The notes beneath the pieces are model-generated. The model saw nothing but the letters and a program-made list of their open reading frames with translations. It searched no databases and was not told the DNA's origin. From Chryseobacterium bernardetii (lineage in GTDB: Bacteria > Bacteroidota > Bacteroidia > Flavobacteriales > Weeksellaceae), in contig NZ_CP033932.1 in the NCBI RefSeq assembly GCF_003815975.1, positions 3,267,501 through 3,331,500 on the forward strand: DNA of 64,000 nucleotides. The letters are read 5' to 3'. The position numbers were made by a program, and so were the translations under genes. This document shows positions 40,799 through 49,741 of the stretch, piece after piece. The stretch's first letter is position 1; each line of letters opens with the position of its first letter.

Positions 40799-41509
40799 AT
40801 GAATACCTATAAAGAACTCCAAAGAGAATGTTATGAAGCGAATATGCAGCTGGATGCCCTGAAGCTGGTGGTCTATACTTTCGGAAATGTAAGTGCTGTA
40901 GATCGTGATAAAGGCATTTTTGCCATTAAACCAAGCGGTGTTCCCTATGACATTTTAAAGCCGGAAGATATGGTGATTCTGGATTTTGACGCCAATGTCA
41001 TTGAAGGCAGACTCAGACCTTCTTCCGATACCAAGACCCATGCTTATCTGTATAAAAACTGGGAAAACATCGGTGGAATTTCCCACACTCATGCGATCTA
41101 TTCCGTGGCGTGGGCACAGGCACAAATGGATATTCCTGTTTTCGGGACCACCCATGCAGACCATTTAACAACAGATATTCCCTGCGCTCCACCTATGCGG
41201 GATGAACTGATTGAAGGAAACTATGAATACAATACAGGAATACAGATTCTGGAATGCTTTAAAGAAAAACAGCTCTCTCCGGAAGAAGTAGAAATGGTTC
41301 TGATCGGGAATCACGGTCCGTTTACCTGGGGTAAAAATGCAGAGAAGGCTGTTTACAACAGCAAAGTGCTGGAAACCATTGCGGAAATGGCTTATCTCAC
41401 CAGACAGATCAATCCTGATGCGGAACGTCTGAAAGACTCACTTATCAAAAAGCATTATGAACGTAAGCATGGCAAGAACGCCTACTACGGACAGGAATTT
41501 AAACACTAA
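40799..41509 (+). CDS. araD: L-ribulose-5-phosphate 4-epimerase
   Basis: The 236-residue class II aldolase-like enzyme converts L-ribulose-5-phosphate to D-xylulose-5-phosphate. It shows GNVSAVDRDKG, the zinc-binding HTHAIYSVAWAQA region, GTTHADHL and IGNHGPFTWGKNA. An in-frame ATG at 40787 would add four residues; 40799 is preferred because the enzyme normally starts just before the YKELQ helix. It lies between araB (33 bp) and araA (39 bp). Confidence 0.95.
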   Translation: MNTYKELQRECYEANMQLDALKLVVYTFGNVSAVDRDKGIFAIKPSGVPYDILKPEDMVILDFDANVIEGRLRPSSDTKTHAYLYKNWENIGGISHTHAIYSVAWAQAQMDIPVFGTTHADHLTTDIPCAPPMRDELIEGNYEYNTGIQILECFKEKQLSPEEVEMVLIGNHGPFTWGKNAEKAVYNSKVLETIAEMAYLTRQINPDAERLKDSLIKKHYERKHGKNAYYGQEFKH

Positions 41510-41548
41510 ACACTTCAACATAAACAACTATTAACGATCAACAAAATT

Positions 41549-43045
41549 ATGTTAACACCTCTCAATACCAAAGAAGTCTGGTTCATCACAGGAAGTCAGC
41601 ATTTATACGGACCTGAAACACTTGCCCAGGTGGCAGATCACTCAAAGAAAATTGTGGCAGAACTTGAAAAATCTTCTTTCATTCCGGTAAAAATCATTGT
41701 AAAGCCAACGGTAAAAACTACCGAAGAAATATTTGAAACCATTGCAGCAGCCAATCATGCAGAAAACTGCATAGGAGTAATTACTTGGATGCATACCTTT
41801 TCACCCGCCAAAATGTGGATCAGAGGACTAAAAATTTTACAGAAACCTCTTCTGCATCTGCATACCCAATTCAACAGAGATATTCCGTGGTCTACCATGG
41901 ATATGGATTTTATGAATCTTAACCAGGCAGCTCACGGAGACCGTGAATTCGGTTTCATGGTAAGCAGACTCCGAAAAAACAGAAAAGTAGTGGTAGGACA
42001 CTGGTCAGAAGAAAGAGTTCAGAAGCAGATTGGTGACTGGAGCCGTGTTGCTGCAGGTTGGGACGACTGGCAGGGAGCTAAATTTGCTCGTTTCGGAGAT
42101 AATATGAGATTTGTAGCCGTTACGGATGGAGATAAGGTGGAAGCTGAAACCCAGTTCGGCTTTTCAGTCAATACCTGGGGAATCGGTGATCTTGTAGGCG
42201 TTATCAATTCTGTAAGCGAAGGAGAAATAAAAAGCCTCATGGAAGAATATGAATCTTCTTATCACATGGCAGCTTCCCTTTTGGAAGGAGGGGCCAACAG
42301 AAGTTCGCTGCACACCGCCGCAAAAATTGAATTAGGACTTGAAAAATTTTTAAAAGATGGAGGATTTAAAGGATTTTCCGATACCTTTGAAGACCTTCAC
42401 GGGCTGGAGCAGCTGCCGGGAATTGCCGTACAGCGACTGATGCAGAAAGGATACGGATTTGCAGGCGAAGGAGATTGGAAAACAGCAGCACTCGTACGTG
42501 CCATGAAAACAATGGGGCAGGGCCTTGAAGGAGGAAATGCCTTTATGGAAGATTATACCTATCATTTAGATCCTTCCAATCCTTCCATTTTGGGATCCCA
42601 CATGCTGGAAGTAGACCCGGTTCTGGCAGCCAGAAAACCTTCATGTGAGATTCATCCGCTGGGAATCGGAGGAAAAGCAGATCCGGTGCGTCTTGTTTTT
42701 AACTCCAGAGGAAATATTGATTCTCTGAATGCTGCCCTAATGGACTTTGGAAACCATTTCAGACTGCTGATCAACAAAACCAGAGCATTGGAAATTACAG
42801 AAGAGCTGCCAAAACTTCCGGTAGCAAGAGTTTTATGGAAACCTCTTCCTGATTTATATACGGCCGCAGAAGCCTGGATACTGGCAGGAGGGGCACACCA
42901 CACATGTTACAGTGAAAATATTTCAGCAGAGCAGCTGGAAGATTTTGCTGAGATAGCAGGAATTGAATCATTAGTCATTGATGAAGATACCAGAATGCGT
43001 GACTTTAAAAATACACTTCGTTGGAATGAAATGTATTATCGTTAA
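41549..43045 (+). CDS. araA: L-arabinose isomerase
   Basis: The 498-residue protein is full-length AraA, converting L-arabinose to L-ribulose in the cytosol. Family motifs include [17 protein letters not shown] at the start, [48 protein letters not shown] and the metal-site residues around [11 protein letters not shown] and HMLEVDP. It completes araB-araD-araA; the next gene, a mutarotase, starts 28 bp downstream. Confidence 0.97.
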   Translation: MLTPLNTKEVWFITGSQHLYGPETLAQVADHSKKIVAELEKSSFIPVKIIVKPTVKTTEEIFETIAAANHAENCIGVITWMHTFSPAKMWIRGLKILQKPLLHLHTQFNRDIPWSTMDMDFMNLNQAAHGDREFGFMVSRLRKNRKVVVGHWSEERVQKQIGDWSRVAAGWDDWQGAKFARFGDNMRFVAVTDGDKVEAETQFGFSVNTWGIGDLVGVINSVSEGEIKSLMEEYESSYHMAASLLEGGANRSSLHTAAKIELGLEKFLKDGGFKGFSDTFEDLHGLEQLPGIAVQRLMQKGYGFAGEGDWKTAALVRAMKTMGQGLEGGNAFMEDYTYHLDPSNPSILGSHMLEVDPVLAARKPSCEIHPLGIGGKADPVRLVFNSRGNIDSLNAALMDFGNHFRLLINKTRALEITEELPKLPVARVLWKPLPDLYTAAEAWILAGGAHHTCYSENISAEQLEDFAEIAGIESLVIDEDTRMRDFKNTLRWNEMYYR

Positions 43046-43072
43046 TTAATTTTAAAAAATATGTAAATAATT

Positions 43073-44230
43073 ATGAAAAAAGCAACACATAATGGCATTT
43101 TTATTTTATTATTTTTAATTATTTTCGGCTGTAAAAAAGAAAATAATAAACAGGATATTTCAGGAAAAATGGAGAATGTGCATACTTCAGACTATGGAGT
43201 GACGCCAAAAGGCGATTCTATTAAAAAATACACGCTGACCAATAAAAACGGGATGAAAGTTGAGGTCATCAACTTCGGGGGAATTATCACTTCTTTAACC
43301 GCTCCGGACAGAAACGGGAAATACGAAGATGTAGTGCTTGGCTTTACCAAATCCGAAGGATATTTCGATGGCAACCCTTATTATTTTGGGGCATTGATCG
43401 GAAGATATGGCAATAGAATTGCCAACGCTCAATTCACACTGGAAGGTAAAACATACGAAATCAATAAAAATGATGGTCCCAACAGCCTTCACGGAGGAAA
43501 AGAAGGATTTCATACCAGATTCTGGAATATTGAAGCAGTAAAAGATGCAAAATTTCCTACATTGAAATTGTCCTACACCAGTGCAGACGGTGAAGAAGGA
43601 TACCCGGGAAAACTGACAACAACTGTTTTCTACACCCTTACAGACGACAATGCTTTGGAAATCTCCTATGAAGCAGAAACCGATAAGCCTACAGTGGTAA
43701 ATCTTACCCAGCATTCTTATTTTAACCTTTCAGGGAATTTCACTAAAACAATTACCGATCATGAACTGCAGATCAATGCAGATCATTTTCTTCCCGTGAA
43801 TGAAACTTTGATTCCTACAGGTGAACAGAAAGCAGTAAAAGGAACCCCTTTTGATTTCACAGTTTCAAAAGCCATCGGAAAAGATATCAGTGCAGAAGAT
43901 GATCAGCTGAAAAAAGGAAAAGGGTATGACCACAACTGGATCCTGAATGGGAAAGGTATGAGAAGTATCGCTAAGGTATATCACCAGGGAACAGGAAGAC
44001 TGATGGAAGTCTTCACGGATGAACCCGGTGTTCAGTTTTATTCTGGAAATTTTCTTGACGGAAAGTTTGATACCAAAACCGGAGGTAAAAATGAATTCAG
44101 AACAGGATTCTGCTTAGAGACACAGCATTTCCCGGATTCACCAAACCAGCCTTCTTTTCCTTCCACAGAACTGAAGCCCGGACAGAAATACCACTCGACA
44201 ACCATCTATAAATTCTCCGTTAAAAACTAA
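43073..44230 (+). CDS. Aldose 1-epimerase (mutarotase) lipoprotein
   Basis: The 385-residue protein has a lipoprotein signal peptide with lipobox IIFGC, so it is envelope-anchored rather than cytosolic. The galactose-mutarotase fold shows NFGGIITSLTAPDRNG, GRYGNRIANAQF, GPNSLHGGKEGFH, the catalytic His in TQHSYFNLSG, GYDHNW and the acidic residue in FCLETQHFPDSPNQP. It interconverts sugar anomers. Placement between araA and a sugar symporter suggests it supplies the anomer preferred by that transporter, for arabinose and perhaps galactose. Confidence 0.92.
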   Translation: MKKATHNGIFILLFLIIFGCKKENNKQDISGKMENVHTSDYGVTPKGDSIKKYTLTNKNGMKVEVINFGGIITSLTAPDRNGKYEDVVLGFTKSEGYFDGNPYYFGALIGRYGNRIANAQFTLEGKTYEINKNDGPNSLHGGKEGFHTRFWNIEAVKDAKFPTLKLSYTSADGEEGYPGKLTTTVFYTLTDDNALEISYEAETDKPTVVNLTQHSYFNLSGNFTKTITDHELQINADHFLPVNETLIPTGEQKAVKGTPFDFTVSKAIGKDISAEDDQLKKGKGYDHNWILNGKGMRSIAKVYHQGTGRLMEVFTDEPGVQFYSGNFLDGKFDTKTGGKNEFRTGFCLETQHFPDSPNQPSFPSTELKPGQKYHSTTIYKFSVKN

Positions 44231-44233
44231 ACT

Positions 44234-45961
44234 ATGGGAAAATTAGCAACTATTGATATTATCATATTTCTGATCTATTTCGTAGTGGTAGCTTCCTACG
44301 GACTATGGATCTATAAAAAGAAAAAATCTGAATCCACAGGAAGTAAGGACTATTTCCTTGCGGAAGGATCTTTGACCTGGTGGGCAATTGGAGCCAGCTT
44401 AATTGCTTCCAATATTTCTGCTGAACAGTTTATCGGAATGAGTGGTGAAGGTTTCTTTGTCGGAATCGCTGTTGCCGCTTACGAATGGATCGCTGCTCTT
44501 GCGTTGATCATTATTGCGGTCTGGTTTATTCCAATCTATCTTAAAAATAAGATCTATACCATGCCCCAGTTTCTGGAAAGAAGGTATAACAAATCTGTTT
44601 CACTCATCATGGCCGTATTCTGGCTGTTTCTGTATGTTATCGTGAATCTTACTTCCATTCTTTACCTTGGGGCTCTTGCCATCGATACTTTACTGGGAGG
44701 AGAACATCTTCACGGCATTATGATCGGTCTTTTGCTTATGGCTCTTCTGATCGGTCTTGGAGGGATGAAAGTGATAGGATATACAGACGTTATCCAGGTG
44801 GCTGTCCTTATTATCGGCGGTTTTGCAACGGTGTATATGGCGTTGCAGATTGTGGACCAGAGAATCAATGGAGCGGCTGTAGGAAATGCGCTGGCAGGAT
44901 TCAATACCCTGATCAATGAGGCTCCGCAACACTTTAAGCTGATTCTTCAAAAACCAACAACTACCACAACTACGTTGGCAATGCCTCAAAACCTTGATGT
45001 ACAGAAGTATGTGGTGCTACCGGGTCTGGCCATGTATTTTGCCGGTCAATGGATTGTTAACCTGAACTATTGGGGCTGTAATCAGTACATCACCCAGAGA
45101 GCTTTAGGGGCAGATTTGAAGACAGCAAGAACAGGAATTTTATTTGCAGGATTTCTGAAGCTATTCATGCCTGTGATCGTAATGCTTCCGGGAATCGCGG
45201 CTTACGTTTTATATTCAAAAGGACACCTTCCTGGATTCAACGGGGTGAAAGATGGAGCATACTCTGCAATATTGGGATTCTTACCAGTAGGATTGAAGGG
45301 ATTGGCAATTGCAGCGTTAACGGCAGCAATTGTGGCCTCACTGGCAGGGAAAGTGAACAGTATCTCAACCATTTTTACCCTCGATATCTATAAAAAATAC
45401 CTTAAAACAGACGCCACCGAAATTCAGATGGTGAGAACAGGCCGCTGGGTTATCATTATCGCAATGATGGCAGCATTGGCCTTTACCTGGACAGACGTTC
45501 TGGGAATTGGTGGTGAAGGAGGCTTCACATTTATCCAGAAATACACAGGATTTATCAGTCCGGGAGTTTTTGCCATGTTCCTTCTGGGAATGTTCTGGAA
45601 AAGAACGACAGGTACAGCGGCTTTGGTAGGAGTAATTTTAGGTTTTGTTCTGGCGATCTTCTTCAACAGTTTTGCCGTAGAAATTTTCGGAAAAGAAACC
45701 TGGATGTATACAGCTTTCACTTATGAAAAACTGGAGAACGGAGTAGTGCATACCATTACCGAAATTCCTTTCCTGATCAATATGGGATGGTCATTCTTTA
45801 TCACGATAATCGCCATGATCCTGATCAGTCTTGCAGGTCCGAAGGTAAATCCTAAAGCTTTTGCCATTGATGTAACGATGTTTAAAGTGGACAACAGAAC
45901 TTTAGTTTTGATCGTGATGACACTGCTTTTACTGACTGCCTTGTATGTAAGGTTCTGGTAA
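44234..45961 (+). CDS. Sodium/sugar symporter (SSS family), probable L-arabinose transporter
   Basis: The 575-residue membrane protein has about 14 hydrophobic segments and SSS/SGLT motifs. These are DYFLAEGSLTWWAIGASLIASNISAEQFIGMSGEGF near the N-terminus, MPQFLERRYN, GLGGMKVIGYTDVIQVAVL and QWIVNLNYWGCNQYITQRALGA. It begins 4 bp after the mutarotase and ends the ara operon. Sodium-driven arabinose uptake is inferred from context; related proteins carry galactose or glucose. Confidence 0.9.
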   Translation: MGKLATIDIIIFLIYFVVVASYGLWIYKKKKSESTGSKDYFLAEGSLTWWAIGASLIASNISAEQFIGMSGEGFFVGIAVAAYEWIAALALIIIAVWFIPIYLKNKIYTMPQFLERRYNKSVSLIMAVFWLFLYVIVNLTSILYLGALAIDTLLGGEHLHGIMIGLLLMALLIGLGGMKVIGYTDVIQVAVLIIGGFATVYMALQIVDQRINGAAVGNALAGFNTLINEAPQHFKLILQKPTTTTTTLAMPQNLDVQKYVVLPGLAMYFAGQWIVNLNYWGCNQYITQRALGADLKTARTGILFAGFLKLFMPVIVMLPGIAAYVLYSKGHLPGFNGVKDGAYSAILGFLPVGLKGLAIAALTAAIVASLAGKVNSISTIFTLDIYKKYLKTDATEIQMVRTGRWVIIIAMMAALAFTWTDVLGIGGEGGFTFIQKYTGFISPGVFAMFLLGMFWKRTTGTAALVGVILGFVLAIFFNSFAVEIFGKETWMYTAFTYEKLENGVVHTITEIPFLINMGWSFFITIIAMILISLAGPKVNPKAFAIDVTMFKVDNRTLVLIVMTLLLLTALYVRFW

Positions 45962-45963
45962 AA

Positions 45964-46047
45964 GTGAATAGTCAATAGTGAATTTGTTTTCACTTGTCAA
46001 TTTTTAAAAATTCACCATTGACTGCGAAGCAAAATTGACTTTTCACC
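45964..46047. repeat. Nested inverted-repeat intergenic element
   Basis: AGTCAATAGTGAATTT (45970-45985) pairs with AAATTCACCATTGACT (46008-46023) with one mismatch. An outer pair, GTGAATAGTCAA and TTGACTTTTCAC, spans 45964-46046. The GTCAAT/GTGAATTT words look like a dispersed flavobacterial repeat. It lies between the symporter stop and the shared terminator. Confidence 0.5.
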
Positions 46048-46057
46048 TATAATAATA

Positions 46058-46092
46058 AAAAAACAGGATGCTGAAAAAGCATCCTGTTTTTT
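46058..46092. terminator. Bidirectional terminator between the ara operon and the GH5 gene
   Basis: A 14-bp perfect stem (AAAAAACAGGATGC with GCATCCTGTTTTTT) closes a 7-nt loop and has A/T tracts on both sides. It would end the + strand ara operon and the - strand GH5 gene, whose stop codon is 21 bp away. Confidence 0.9.
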
Positions 46093-46112
46093 ATTAGTAT
46101 CTTCTAATACGT

Positions 46113-47846
46113 CTAGTTCATCCCAATATATTTGAATTTAAACAATTGACATGACGTACCATAATAATCCCAAAGGTGTAAATTAGAATTACCATCCATG
46201 GTACAGTTGGGAATATCCCAGCCACGTGTAGGGTCCACTTTTGACAGAATTTTGTAATAACCATTAGACGCAGCCACTACCTGCCAGCTCTGTGCGTCGT
46301 TACTATAGCTTTGCCAAAGCCGGATTGCGGTTCCCAGTGCATTGCTGTTACTGGCTAAATCAATACAGCGGTTGGATGCACTCGCTTTGGATACAAAACG
46401 CCAGTAGCCATTGCCAGCGTCAATAGCAACCCAGCGCTGTGCAGCAGCACCATTCCTCGTCCATGGTCTTAACACCGCACCGTTGGCATCCTCTCCGGAT
46501 TTCAGATCAAGTACTTTATTGACATCGGTCTGAAACTCAATTTCGTAAATGCCATTATTAACCAGGCTACTGGTTGTATTACAGTTAGAAACAGGATAAT
46601 TGGAGGATGCATATTGCTGAAACCACTGTTTAACTGGGGCGGCGCAGGCTTCCCAATCATTGTTGTAGGCTGTTCCTGCATTAGGATCGCCCTTATGGAG
46701 GAGGTTATCCGGAGCAAGAACATTCCAGCTTACATTACCGGCCTGATCCACAATATATTTTAAATTGGCGCCAAATCCGTTTCCGCCTGCCGTACCTGTT
46801 GTACCGATGCCGAAGGTACCATATCCCTGCGGTGCCCAGTCAGTCTCAGTAATGGCGATCGGAGCAATATCTGCAACCGGCTTAACATTGATATTCCATG
46901 CATTCTGAAAGGATTGATAATTATTGACACCGCCCCAATACCCTGGATAGATGTGAACAGCATAACCAATATTCCCCCCTGTAATCTGGTTATTGACATA
47001 ACCTTGGTAATGCGATTGCCAGCCCGTACCCGGCACCCAGCAAACATTATTGGCCCCGTTGTTACGGATGATATTAACCAGTGGCTGGAAGAAATTTTTA
47101 AGCGCTGCAAAATGCTCGTTCCCGGTTGTTCCCCATGTACCGTTTGTCCCAAGAATCTCGACAGGTTCATTGGCTAGTTCAAACATTACGTTATCAGCAT
47201 TCTTTAGTCCGGGGTGTTGAGAAAGAAACGTCCATACCCTCTTGAGGTAGCTATGGTATGCATCATTCACTGCAATACGGCTTGGGCATACACCAGGAGG
47301 ACGCAGGATTACATACATGCCGCGGCTTCGTGCATGGTTAATTAAAGGGATAATAACCTGATCAGTATAGGTAACCAGACGGTTATAATTGAATCTTGAG
47401 ATATCGTTCTCGGGAATAGCCGGACCGGGATCATTCGTCCAATATGGATCAATGTGAAGACGAATGTAATTGAGATACCAGCCATCGGCGGAGCTGCTGA
47501 GCTTGTCCATGACAGATTTGTTATAGTTCAGAGCTCCCTGTACATTGTAATTGTCCCAGGTACAGTATCCTGAACTGGAGCCATACTGGCAGCCATTGAA
47601 CCATGGGCTGGGTGTTATGGCAACCCCATGTAAGACAACATTGTTACCACAGGGATCTTTGAGAAATTTACCACCGACATGCAGGGGAGGTGTTGTTGCC
47701 AATGCCAATGCATCTGCTGAGGTAGCAGCATTGGATCCCAGGCTCCTTTCGGATTCTTCCAGTAAAGTTTTTTCCTCTATCCGGGAGCAGTTGAAAAGAA
47801 TGGTTAGCAGAAAGGCTAAAAGTAGCCACATTTTGTTTGTTTTCAT
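46113..47846 (-). CDS. GH5 glycosidase lipoprotein with C-terminal ricin-type lectin domain
   Basis: The 577-residue protein has a lipoprotein signal (lipobox ILFNC) followed by an acidic stretch, compatible with surface export. Residues ~55-420 are a GH5-like barrel: LHGVAITPSPW, YIRLHIDPYW, acid/base Glu in FELANEPVEIL, HIYPGYWGG and nucleophile Glu in AITETDWAPQG. Residues ~435-577 form a ricin-B/CBM13-like trefoil with repeats AAQRWVAI, DAQSWQVV and SCQLFKFK. The subfamily and substrate (beta-glucan, mannan or xylan) are unknown. It is encoded opposite to the surrounding cluster and bounded by its own terminator and a long upstream region, so it is a separate unit. Confidence 0.85.
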   Translation of the reverse strand: MKTNKMWLLLAFLLTILFNCSRIEEKTLLEESERSLGSNAATSADALALATTPPLHVGGKFLKDPCGNNVVLHGVAITPSPWFNGCQYGSSSGYCTWDNYNVQGALNYNKSVMDKLSSSADGWYLNYIRLHIDPYWTNDPGPAIPENDISRFNYNRLVTYTDQVIIPLINHARSRGMYVILRPPGVCPSRIAVNDAYHSYLKRVWTFLSQHPGLKNADNVMFELANEPVEILGTNGTWGTTGNEHFAALKNFFQPLVNIIRNNGANNVCWVPGTGWQSHYQGYVNNQITGGNIGYAVHIYPGYWGGVNNYQSFQNAWNINVKPVADIAPIAITETDWAPQGYGTFGIGTTGTAGGNGFGANLKYIVDQAGNVSWNVLAPDNLLHKGDPNAGTAYNNDWEACAAPVKQWFQQYASSNYPVSNCNTTSSLVNNGIYEIEFQTDVNKVLDLKSGEDANGAVLRPWTRNGAAAQRWVAIDAGNGYWRFVSKASASNRCIDLASNSNALGTAIRLWQSYSNDAQSWQVVAASNGYYKILSKVDPTRGWDIPNCTMDGNSNLHLWDYYGTSCQLFKFKYIGMN

Positions 47847-48399
47847 AATTGATATATTTAAAGGGTTTGGTTTTGTTTTTTAGCCATTAATATCTCGGTT
47901 CTCTAACCTGTGCAAGAGTATTGTGCAGATAAATGAAGCTTCTTAATCTTTATTGATGCTGGATTTGAATAGAATTGCTGTTATATTTTCTGTTAAACCA
48001 CCTGACATGCTCGTTTCCCGGTTTCTTAACTAATTCTTCAACACTTGTTTCGGGTAGAACAATGGAACCATTTGTATTCAGTTTCCGATTTGAAAATTTT
48101 TTCTTCTCTTTTTCTGGGTTCCTATGTATATAGGCGTGGGTTTATGAAAACTTACAATATTGTTAAATATGGTTATTAGTTTTGTATAAAAATACATATA
48201 ATATTAAATATAAATCAATATTTTATTAAAAATTAACAAAAAATTACATATCATAAATGAGATTGTACGTTATATAATTATAATGCTTTTTGTGGTAGGG
48301 GAAAAAGAGAAACCTTATCATAAAATTTTTTTACGATGATCATGAAAAAAGACGGAATGGCTGTTTGGATTGCCCGGAATTTTCCCCATAAGCACAAAA
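47847..48399. other. Gene-free upstream region of the GH5 gene
   Basis: About 550 bp without a credible gene precede the GH5 start. The part from 48150 to 48290 is very AT-rich. A small palindrome, CCTATGTATATAGG, lies at 48121-48134. I found no match to the AraR-like operator here, so the GH5 gene is probably controlled differently. Confidence 0.5.
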
Positions 48400-48425
48400 A
48401 AAAATCTCACGGAAGCGAGATTTTT
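48400..48425 (-). terminator. Terminator of the AraR-like gene
   Basis: AAAAATCTC and GAGATTTTT form a 9-bp stem around ACGGAAGC. Read on the minus strand it is followed by an unbroken T run. It lies 116 nt beyond the stop of the minus-strand regulator gene. Confidence 0.8.
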
Positions 48426-48540
48426 ATACTATTATTTTAAAGTAACGGAGTAGGTGAAGAGACTGTAAAATGGGCTGGGTTTTTGGTTTTATTTTTTCAA
48501 TTTTAAAATATAATTTTTCTGAAAAAACAGATTTTAGGAA

Positions 48541-49227
48541 CTAAATCTTAAACATGAATCCCTGCGAGATCTTTTTGTTATATTTTTTTTCATCAAACCG
48601 GTAGAGGAAAGATCCCTTTCTGGATGAAGTCATGTCTTTTTTATTGGTATTGACGAGGATATCCATACTGTTGATCTTGCTGGTAAAATTCCGTTTGTCA
48701 AATTTTTCGTCAAAAATTGCTTCATAAAGATTCTGAAGATCCTTCATCGTGAACTTTTCAGGAAGAAGCTCAAAACCTATAGGACCTGTGGAAGCCCTTC
48801 TTCTCAGTCTGGCTACAGCATCCTTTACCATTTCATTATGATCGAAAATAAGGTCAGGCGCTTTCTGCAGTTCAACCCATTTTGCACTGTACTGCTCATT
48901 GATCTGAATATTTTTCTCAATATTAATCAGTGCATAATAGGAAATTGACATGATTCTGGCTGTTGGCTCACGTTTTATTTCTGTATAACATTTCAATTGC
49001 TCAAGATAAATGTTTTCAAGTCCTGTCAGAGTATGTAAGACTCTGTTGGCCGCTTCATCAGAAGTCTCGTCACTGCCAATGAAACCACCCATGAGTGACC
49101 ATTCACCCATCTGAGGTTCAAAGTTTCTTTTTACCAAAAGGATTTTAAGATTTTCGCCATCAAAACCGAAAATAATACAGTCAACGGCAACAAGGTGTTT
49201 GGGATATTGGGAGTAATCCTCAGTCAT
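48541..49227 (-). CDS. araR: AraR-like transcriptional regulator: degenerate Nudix domain plus winged helix
   Basis: The 228-residue protein has an N-terminal Nudix fold (about 10-140, FGFDGENLKILLVKRNFEPQMGEWSLMGGFIG) and a C-terminal winged-helix domain (about 150-228, LPEKFTMKDLQNLYEAIF). The Nudix box reads GFIGSDETSDEAANRVLHTLTGL: the first Glu and the Arg are kept, but the RE and EE glutamates needed for catalysis are replaced. It is therefore probably a ligand sensor. Bacteroides AraR, an arabinose-responsive repressor, has this architecture. It lies next to the arabinose genes, divergent from GH127/146, with an operator-like repeat at its own promoter. The symbol is by family and context. 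Confidence 0.85.
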   Translation of the reverse strand: MTEDYSQYPKHLVAVDCIIFGFDGENLKILLVKRNFEPQMGEWSLMGGFIGSDETSDEAANRVLHTLTGLENIYLEQLKCYTEIKREPTARIMSISYYALINIEKNIQINEQYSAKWVELQKAPDLIFDHNEMVKDAVARLRRRASTGPIGFELLPEKFTMKDLQNLYEAIFDEKFDKRNFTSKINSMDILVNTNKKDMTSSRKGSFLYRFDEKKYNKKISQGFMFKI

Positions 49228-49243
49228 CTTTTATATTTTACTA

Positions 49244-49251
49244 CAAAGGTA
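49244..49251 (-). promoter_or_regulatory. -7 promoter box of the AraR-like gene
   Basis: On the minus strand the sequence reads TACCTTTG, an exact match to TAnnTTTG. It lies 16 bp upstream of the start codon, with the operator 26 bp further upstream, giving a very short leader. Confidence 0.55.
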
Positions 49252-49277
49252 AAGCTTTTATGGATACAATATTATAT

Positions 49278-49296
49278 AAATGTGATTCATACACTT
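49278..49296. promoter_or_regulatory. AraR-like operator at the regulator's own promoter
   Basis: AAATGTGATTCATACACTT fits AAATGT-N7-ACACTT, one mismatch from a perfect repeat. It lies 51-69 bp upstream of the regulator start, beside its -33 region, suggesting autoregulation. It is also about 450 bp upstream of the divergent GH127/146 gene. Confidence 0.6.
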
Positions 49297-49718
49297 TTTA
49301 ATATGAATGATTTATTTCATTAAAATTATTTCTAAAGGATATTTTGGGAGGTAAAAAGGTCATGAAAATCAAAAAATGTAGCTGAAATGAGGTTAATCAA
49401 ACATGAATTGAATGTTAAAATTGTGTTAAAATCAAAATTGATATTAATAATAGTTAAAAAAATGGACTTAGCGTTAAAAATACGATAAGGTATTTGCTGT
49501 ATTGTTGAAGTTTTTATCAAAATACATCCTAAATTCATTTTTACAGGGAATTGTATGATTTTGCAGCTTTGTCTTTATGTAATTTTAATATCTTATTTTT
49601 TATGATAAGGTAAAGTGTTTTTTGCTATTTTTAAGGGCTTCGGAAAGTTTTTTAATGAAAAAATAACTGAATCATACCTTGGAAATGTTTCGTATATAAA
49701 TTCTTTCTGTTATTTTAG
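49297..49718. other. Gene-free part of the araR-GH127/146 intergenic region
   Basis: About 420 bp of AT-rich sequence with no credible gene. A near-consensus TACCTTGG at 49675-49682 is a possible -7 box for the downstream gene. The short open frame at 49615-49806 has no signal or family features and overlaps the real start. Confidence 0.5.
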
Positions 49719-49737
49719 AAATGTTGAATTAACATTT
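49719..49737. promoter_or_regulatory. AraR-like operator just upstream of GH127/146
   Basis: AAATGTTGAATTAACATTT is a perfect 6-bp inverted repeat with a 7-nt spacer, four bases before the ATG. If used, it would act downstream of the promoter, as a roadblock or leader site. Confidence 0.5.
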
Positions 49738-49741
49738 ATCC

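Noticed and set aside
48121..48134. Small palindrome CCTATGTATATAGG upstream of GH5
   Set aside because: Single short palindrome in AT-rich DNA with no second copy seen; reported only as part of the intergenic description.
48336..48440. 34-codon plus-strand open frame beginning MIMKKDGMAVW
   Set aside because: It runs through the hairpin that best serves as terminator of the minus-strand regulator; it has no family similarity and no clear promoter.
49613..49632. AAGTGT half-site before GH127/146
   Set aside because: No matching right half at the 7-nt spacing.
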